Of a stretch of DNA of 64,000 nt, positions 61,101-64,000 are shown piece after piece (position 1 is the stretch's first letter; each line of letters begins with the position of its first letter). The stretch is from contig CATNEN010000001.1 of the NCBI GenBank assembly GCA_950097015.1, forward strand, positions 12,732,001-12,796,000, read 5' to 3'. Below the pieces are notes generated by a model that saw only the letters and a list, made by a program, of their open reading frames with translations, was not told where the DNA came from and did no database searches. Source of the stretch: Macrostomum hystrix. Its lineage: Eukaryota; Platyhelminthes; Macrostomidae. Position numbers and translations under genes: made by a program.

Positions 61101-64000
61101 CTTGTCACAGAACTGCGGAAAGGCTATCGGCAAAGCAGAAAGATGATCTAGGGTAGCGCAACCACCCAATGCGCCTACGTTGCCACCGCAGGCATTTGGG
61201 AACTTGGGTCCCCGGAGTACACAGCTCCTAGTTTATCACGCAGATCTAGACAAGCCGAAAAATGAGCAAACTGCAACTTCCGTTTTAGACTGGGGTGAGA
61301 GCCCCAGAATGGATCGAGACACGCCTCAAAAGGGGATTCCTGAATTCGCGCTACAGGGGTCTAGAAAGGTGGTACTAAGAACTTGAATGAGAATCCGTAG
61401 CCAGAATCCTACTCATAGCACATCAGACACATTTTATACATTAGACTGTAGCCTACGCATTCAGTAACTAACAAATCTGAATCCGTGTGAGTTGAGGAGA
61501 TCAGAGGCTGGAGAGATTATGCAGAACAACTGGCTGAATGATTACGCAAGCAGAGAGTAAGTTGATCACCCCTCTCGCTCGCCGCAGTTGCGAGAGGAGG
61601 GGAAAAGAAGGGGAATTCCATTGACAGGGGAGGTTGACACGCACATTTGAGTCTGCCAGAGAGTAAGGAAAACCGGCCAAGGAATCCCGCACCCTTAGAG
61701 GAAATGTACACGCTATACTCCGCATTTTACTCGCAAATCCCTAGCTCCTTGTTTCTCTCATGCGCGCTTACAGTTGCCTTCCTGCCGCAGCCTTCTAGCT
61801 CGGCCTCGCCAGAGCCCACCCCCTAATAAATTAGCCACTCATGTCTGAGGGCTGCCGAAGAGAGAAAATAATTAGGAAAACGACAAAGGAGAGATTTAAA
61901 TTGTACTAAAATAATAGGCCCAATAAATTAGTAAAGGCTGTAATTTCACGTTTATTAGGCTGATCAATCCCTAGGCCCGTGCCCGTTATTCCGCCGCCTA
62001 GCTGAAAGAATGTCCCTTAGGAATAACAATTAAAAGCCGCTGCGCGGGGTACTTTTCAGAAATGCCGGTCGCGCTGCTGCAGGCCGTCGTTCTCGCGGGA
62101 GGGATTCGGGCAAAAAATGAGGAGAGGAGATGGGAGTTTAGCTGCAACTTGGCAAAGGGGCCAAGACGCGGTGTGAGCGCGAAGCTCAATTTAGAGGCTC
62201 ACCTAAAGAGGTGGCTTGCACCCTTGAGGCAATGTACAATTACGGAGGCAATCTACTAAGCAGGCAATGGGCCTGCGACTGCTGGTTTGAGCTTAAAGCT
62301 CGAGGGTCGGAGCCCTAAGCTAGAGGAAATTGACTCCGGATGAGCGCGGGCTCAGCTTCGGGTGTCCGAAGGCTGCCCGCAGACTCAGAGTAGGAGCGGG
62401 GTCGCTCGCGGAGGTTCCGGGAGGAGAGTAGCTTCCAAAAGGGGAGAGATTGTGGAGCTTCTAAAGTGGGGGCAGCGCATTATTCCTTAAATAGGCGCCG
62501 CCAACCTCACATTCATCAAAATAACCCACATTCTCGCCGGCCTGTCAACGAGGAATCGAGTCGGCATTACGCCACCCCGATTTCCCACTGAACCGGCGGC
62601 GAGAAACGCCAGATGCCCCACTAGGAGCTTCTGCCGACAGTCTGCCAAATGATTGCGATTCCGCCAGGACAATGGGAAGCGCAGGCGCCGACCTGCCTAC
62701 GGTGACATTACATGTATGTAAAGGGGGAAAGGTCATATAATTGAGCTCGGCTCGGATTACAATAAAGAAGTGAGGACATGAAGAATTATTGCTCACTCGT
62801 GACGCATGAGTGATTCCCAATATCTGATCGCGGTTTGGTGGGGAATTATGACCTAAAATAGTTCATACAGTAAGCTATGGGCCGCGATCAGTCATTCCTA
62901 CAGCAGGGGACAAGACAGATCCAGGGAGAGGGGATCGATGGCTACTTAATTCACCACCGCCCCAGGCCCGGCCCTAAGATTAATGATCTTGTTTTGTGGC
63001 CAGCTGCTGGTTGGGTCGCGATTATTGATTGTCTAAAATTTCGAAAAAATTGGCTAGCTCACACCCACCACTCGATTCTCGAAGTACACTCCACCTCAAA
63101 AATACTATTACTGTATAAAGGACCCACCTCTTTGTCTGGTTCTCCAGCAGCCGCAGCACCTGCTGATGTCCCAGCTGCTCCGCCACCTGCGCGCACGTCT
63201 GGCCCCGACTGTCCCGATGACTCGCATCCGCTCCTCTGTCCATCAGAGTCTTGGCTGCTCGCACGTGACCCGCCTCACAAGCTCGCGACAGAGCTGTCCG
63301 ACCCTGACTGTCTTCAGCTCGCACTGACGCACCGAGATCCACCAGCCTCTCAATGAGCTCGTGATGACCTACATCAGCTGCCAGCATGAGAGCAGTGGCT
63401 CCTGTGCTGTCGGGCACATCGACATATTCTCTGCTGAATCGCTCGTCACGGAGGAGTGTGACAGCCAGTGCGACATGGCCATGGGAGATGGAGACACAGA
63501 GCAGCTGTGTGATCTGAGCTGGCTGCATTCGAGACAGAGTCTGGCTGAGAACATCGTTCCTGCCCTCAATGGCCATCGAGGCGGTGAAGCTGAGGACTTG
63601 GATGGACTGGAAGAGCCACTCGGGCTGAAGTCCAAGCTCCTTGACGACATTTTCACGGAGATAAGAGCAAGCCGCGACTGCACAGACATAACGAAAATCT
63701 TGGTCAGCATCTGTCCCCAAGAAAAATTTGACCACTTTCAACTGACCACATCTTGCAGCCCATTCGGCAGCCTCCTTGCAGCACTGATCTCTCAGTGTTT
63801 GGTCAGCAATTTTCGGCACCAAAAATTTGACCACTTCCAACTGACCCTTACTTGCCGCAGATTTCGCAGCCTCCTTGCAGCACTGATCTCTCAGTGTTTG
63901 GTCAGCAATTGTCGGCACCAAAAATTTGACCACTTCCCACTGACCATTGATTGCAGCAGATGCCGCAGCCTCCTTGCAGTACCCATCTCTCAGAGTTTGG
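58110..64000 (-). CDS. Gene 5: ankyrin-NTase-Mab-21 protein (5' end outside)
   Basis: Visible exons: ankyrin exon from beyond 64000 to 63128, mini-exon 60517-60470, NTase exon 60352-59976 and Mab-21 exon 59560-58110. All phases match those of genes 2-4. The mini-exon is diverged (48 bp, AKEAAGRLTRL) and comes from a different acceptor context. The NTase exon keeps GSYAEGW and DSDIDW and is 21 bp longer than in gene 2. The C terminus differs, ending in a basic RFWHQIDIRR segment. The first intron is about 2.6 kb instead of about 107 bp because it holds the insertion that in gene 1 also carries the Polinton. The ankyrin donor is GTGGGT, weaker than GTGAGT in gene 1. Confidence 0.8.
60518..63127. 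repeat. First intron of gene 5 with insertion, no Polinton
   Basis: Sequence 61010-63127 is the paralog of 1-933 plus 17578-18762. From about 60740 to 61009 it continues leftward into sequence that in gene 1 would be off the window. It is GC-richer than the surrounding introns and has no recognisable open frame, so it may be a non-autonomous element. Its exact ends could not be fixed. Confidence 0.7.
61937..61942. other. Empty Polinton target site (paralog)
   Basis: GCTGTA occurs once here, with the left flank of the Polinton (up to 933) directly joined to its right flank (from 17578). This is the unfilled counterpart of the insertion site. Confidence 0.95.

Overview
The window is animal genomic DNA. 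Genes have spliceosomal introns with GTRAGT donors and AG acceptors, coding exons are separated by long minisatellite-rich spacers, and the recognisable families are metazoan: cGAS/Mab-21-like nucleotidyltransferase-fold proteins, ankyrin repeats and a Polinton/Maverick element. I cannot name the species. A repeat-rich invertebrate, for example a flatworm, is a guess.

There are two layers. The host layer is a tandem cluster of five minus-strand genes, called genes 1-5 here, that share one plan: a long exon of ankyrin-type repeats, a mini-exon, an exon with a cGAS-type GS...DID motif, and a Mab-21-like exon. Gene 1 (18763-20711) shows only its ankyrin exon; the rest should lie left of the window. 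Gene 2 (27005-31092), gene 3 (38355-42442) and gene 4 (47818-53401) are complete. Gene 5 (58110 to beyond 64000) lacks only its 5' end. Splice phases agree at every junction. Genes 2 and 3 sit in nearly identical 11,350-bp tandem units. The spacers carry six or more minisatellite families, tRNA-derived SINE-like repeats and a relic 3' gene fragment. A possible pecanex-like exon (57559-57924) lies beside gene 5.

The second layer is a complete Polinton (934-17571; 16,638 bp) with 378/388-bp terminal inverted repeats and a 6-bp target duplication. It sits in the first intron of gene 1, inside a roughly 2-kb intron insertion that is also present, without the Polinton, in the first intron of gene 5. 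The window therefore holds both the filled and the empty site, which fixes the element ends to the base.

On the plus strand the Polinton encodes, in order: a PC4-like protein, chromodomain integrase, minor capsid protein, a small basic protein, major capsid protein, adenain-type protease, packaging ATPase, two conserved Polinton proteins of unknown role, an exonuclease-like protein and a TATA-binding-protein homologue. On the minus strand are a spliced protein-primed DNA polymerase B and a zinc-finger/acidic protein interrupted by one stop codon. Replication, integration, maturation and packaging functions are thus all present. The unusual part is a putative transcription-initiation set (TBP-like, PC4-like and zinc-finger/acidic proteins) carried by a capsid-encoding element. 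Genes from 3527 to 9409 are packed like an operon, with two ATGA overlaps and two places where the reading frame seems to continue in the -1 frame up to the next gene.
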